Origin: Spirochaetaceae bacterium
GTDB lineage: Bacteria; Spirochaetota; Spirochaetia; Treponematales; Breznakiellaceae
Direction: 5' to 3'
Assembly (NCBI GenBank): GCA_031269165.1
Contig: JAISZQ010000180.1
Coordinates: 1-8,660 of the forward strand
DNA length: 8,660 nt
Under the pieces are notes generated by a model. It did not search any database. It saw only the letters and a program-made list of their open reading frames with translations, and had not been told where the DNA came from. A program made the translations under genes and the position numbers. Numbering within the stretch: the first letter of the stretch is position 1; every line of letters starts with the position of its first letter. Below are positions 7,172 to 8,660 of the stretch, in pieces.

Positions 7172-8377
7172 ATGAAAATGACGATGAAGACGCCGTTGGT
7201 GGAGATCGACGGGGACGAGATGACGCGGGTGCTGTGGGCGGCGGTGAAAGAGACGTTGCTGGAGCCTTTTGTCGAGTTGAAGACGGCGCGGTACGACCTT
7301 TCTGTGACGGAGCGGGACAAGACCTGCGACCGGGTGACGCATGAGGCGGCGGCGGCGATTTTGAAGTATGGGGTGGGCGTGAAGTGCGCGACAATTACCA
7401 CGACGGAGGCGCGGCTCAAAGAGTACGGCCTTGCGCGGCTCTATCCCAGTCCAAACGCGACGATCCGGGCGGTGCTTGACGGGACGGTGTTTCGTTCTCC
7501 CATTCTGCTTGAGTCGGTGAAGCCCGCCGTTGCCACGTGGACGGAGCCGGTCGTCATCGCGCGTCATGCGTACGGCGATGTGTACAAGGCGGCGGAGATG
7601 GCGGTTGCCGGGCCGGGGAAGGCGGAGTTGGTGTGGACGGGGGCGGACGGGAGCGAGAAGCGGGTGACGGTTGCCGATATGCCCGGCGGCGGGGTCTTGC
7701 AGGCGATGCACAATCTGGACGCCTCTATCGAGAGTTTTGCGCGTTCCTGTTTTCGTTACGCGCTGGACGCAAAACTGCCACTGATGTTCGCCGCGAAGGA
7801 CACGATTTCCAAAACGTATGACGGCCGTTTCCGTGAGATTTTCGCGGATGTGTACGCGGAGTATAAAGACCGATTTGCCGCCGCCGGGATCACCTACTTT
7901 TACACGCTGATTGATGATGCGGTGGCGCGGGTGGTCAAGGGCCGGGGCGGTATGCTCTGGGCGTGCAAAAACTACGACGGCGACGTGATGAGCGACATGG
8001 TTGCCTCGGCGAGCGGGAGTCTTGCGATGATGCGGAGTGTCCTCGTGTCCCCGTCCGGCGCGTACGAGTTCGAGGCGGCCCACGGCACGGTTCAGCGGCA
8101 CTACTACCGTTACCTGAACGGCGAAAAGCCCAGCACGAATCCCGTCGCGCTGATCTTCGCGTGGACGGGGGCTTTGTCTAAGCGGGCGGAACTCGACGGG
8201 CTTGCGGAACTGGCCGCCTTTGCCCGGACGCTGGAGGAAGCCGTCATCGACACGATTGAAAGCGGCTGGATGACTGCCGACTTGCAGCCCCTCTCGTCGC
8301 TCAAACCGGAGAAGGCGCTTGATTCGTGGGCGTTTCTGGAGAAGATTGCGGAAAGGGTGCGTACGACAAAAAGATAA
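7172..8377 (+). CDS. icd: NADP-dependent isocitrate dehydrogenase, homodimeric type II (IDH1/Thermotoga-like)
   Basis: This enzyme oxidatively decarboxylates isocitrate to 2-oxoglutarate, producing NADPH in the cytoplasm. The 401-residue sequence aligns end to end with eukaryotic cytosolic IDH1 and Thermotoga maritima IDH rather than with E. coli-type Icd. Substrate residues are conserved: SPNATIR with Ser93, Asn95 and Arg99; VFR with Arg108; RHAYGD with Arg131; Tyr138; and Lys209 (AAKDTI). Metal-binding aspartates are Asp248 (LIDD) and Asp271/Asp275 (NYDGDVMSD). HGTVQRHYY has Arg309 and His310, which in this type mark NADP rather than NAD use. Alanine 130 replaces the glycine that precedes the isocitrate-binding arginine in human and Thermotoga enzymes. 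The ATG at 7172 follows GAGGG; ATGs at 7178 and 7184 are less likely. The gene stands alone between two same-orientation copies of a palindromic element, and no citrate synthase or aconitase gene is near. Confidence 0.98.
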   Translation: MKMTMKTPLVEIDGDEMTRVLWAAVKETLLEPFVELKTARYDLSVTERDKTCDRVTHEAAAAILKYGVGVKCATITTTEARLKEYGLARLYPSPNATIRAVLDGTVFRSPILLESVKPAVATWTEPVVIARHAYGDVYKAAEMAVAGPGKAELVWTGADGSEKRVTVADMPGGGVLQAMHNLDASIESFARSCFRYALDAKLPLMFAAKDTISKTYDGRFREIFADVYAEYKDRFAAAGITYFYTLIDDAVARVVKGRGGMLWACKNYDGDVMSDMVASASGSLAMMRSVLVSPSGAYEFEAAHGTVQRHYYRYLNGEKPSTNPVALIFAWTGALSKRAELDGLAELAAFARTLEEAVIDTIESGWMTADLQPLSSLKPEKALDSWAFLEKIAERVRTTKR

Positions 8378-8660
8378 CCGCAGACCTTAGAGCCTGTTCA
8401 AAATCTCAGCAAAAAGGGGAATGGCAAGTTGCCGCGGCTTCCCCTGTCAACAACTTAAGCCAATGGAATATAAGAGTGGTCAGCGGATCACCCAGATTTT
8501 TAGTTTTTTTGTCCGCGAATGCACGCGAATATGCGCCATATATGGCGTTGCGAATACGCGCTGATGGGTATGTATTATTCGTAACGCCAATGGCGCTTAT
8601 TCGCGCCATTCGCGGACCAAAATTCTTAAGTTGTTGACAATGGTAAGTCCGCGCGTCTCT
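8378..8660. other. Region downstream of icd: leader module plus second palindromic element
   Basis: No gene is supported. Thirteen bases after the icd stop, GAGCCTGTTCAAAA begins the same leader module as at 5390. It runs into a hairpin with stem GGGGAA (8416-8421) and TTCCCC (8439-8444), whose loop contains a nested GGCAAGTTGCC palindrome. The second element copy follows at once and ends at 8638. The last 22 bases show nothing recognisable. Confidence 0.7.
8446..8638. mobile_element. Palindromic MITE-like element, copy 2
   Basis: This is the second copy of the core at 6949-7128, in the same orientation and about 95 percent identical outside two indels. Its 14-bp ends GTCAACAACTTAAG and CTTAAGTTGTTGAC are perfect inverted repeats, and its central palindrome CGCCATATATGGCG (8534-8547) is exact. 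It is 13 bp longer than copy 1: one T in a T-run, plus about 12 bp that create an extra palindrome CGCCAATGGCG at 8585-8595. No hairpin follows the right end, unlike copy 1. Confidence 0.8.

Noticed and set aside
6983..8101. Minus-strand open frame of 372 codons
   Set aside because: It is antisense to icd, begins or ends in the palindromic element, and is rich in Arg/His/Pro typical of a shadow frame.

Overview
The window is a GC-rich bacterial chromosomal segment carrying five complete housekeeping genes. They are the sigma-54 factor (rpoN, minus strand), a secreted D-Ala-D-Ala carboxypeptidase of the PBP5/DacF type (plus), the UvrB excision-repair protein (minus), a YprB-like RNase H-fold exonuclease (plus), and a homodimer-type NADP isocitrate dehydrogenase (plus). 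No phage, plasmid, tRNA, rRNA or CRISPR signature was seen. Taxonomy cannot be fixed from the sequence. The sigma-54 gene, the 'SLFAQ' signal-peptide end of the carboxypeptidase and the Thermotoga-like type II isocitrate dehydrogenase fit a GC-rich spirochaete (a treponeme-like organism) or a related Gram-negative lineage. This is a low-confidence inference.

Layout. 1-114 is a short AT-rich stretch after rpoN. 115-1530 is rpoN. 1531-1633 is a compact divergent promoter region. 1634-2884 is the carboxypeptidase. 2885-3328 is a repeat array between two convergent genes. 3329-5350 is uvrB. 5351-5766 is a divergent intergenic region filled with small repeats. 5767-6921 is the exonuclease. 6922-7171 holds one copy of a palindromic element of about 180 bp. 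7172-8377 is icd. 8378-8660 holds a second copy (193 bp) in the same orientation.

The genes do not form an operon. Strands alternate and each gene seems to have its own promoter. In four of five cases the best -10 hexamer ends only 6-13 nt before the start codon and no Shine-Dalgarno sequence is visible, which predicts leaderless or nearly leaderless mRNAs. Only icd has a clear Shine-Dalgarno-like sequence.

The unusual content is the non-coding part. There are three families of palindromic repeats: REP-like CGTCATTGCGAG/AAGCAATCC palindromes, a CGCGAAT-rich element with 14-bp terminal inverted repeats that flanks icd on both sides, and a GGGGGAA/TTCCCCC hairpin module with a GAGYCTGTTYAAAA leader. 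The repeat array supplies the last codons and the stop codon of both convergent genes. A separate 28-bp near-palindrome lies in frame inside rpoN, apparently as an insertion in a linker. No new enzyme system is evident. The strongest candidates for something undescribed are the paired element around icd and the coding palindrome in rpoN.
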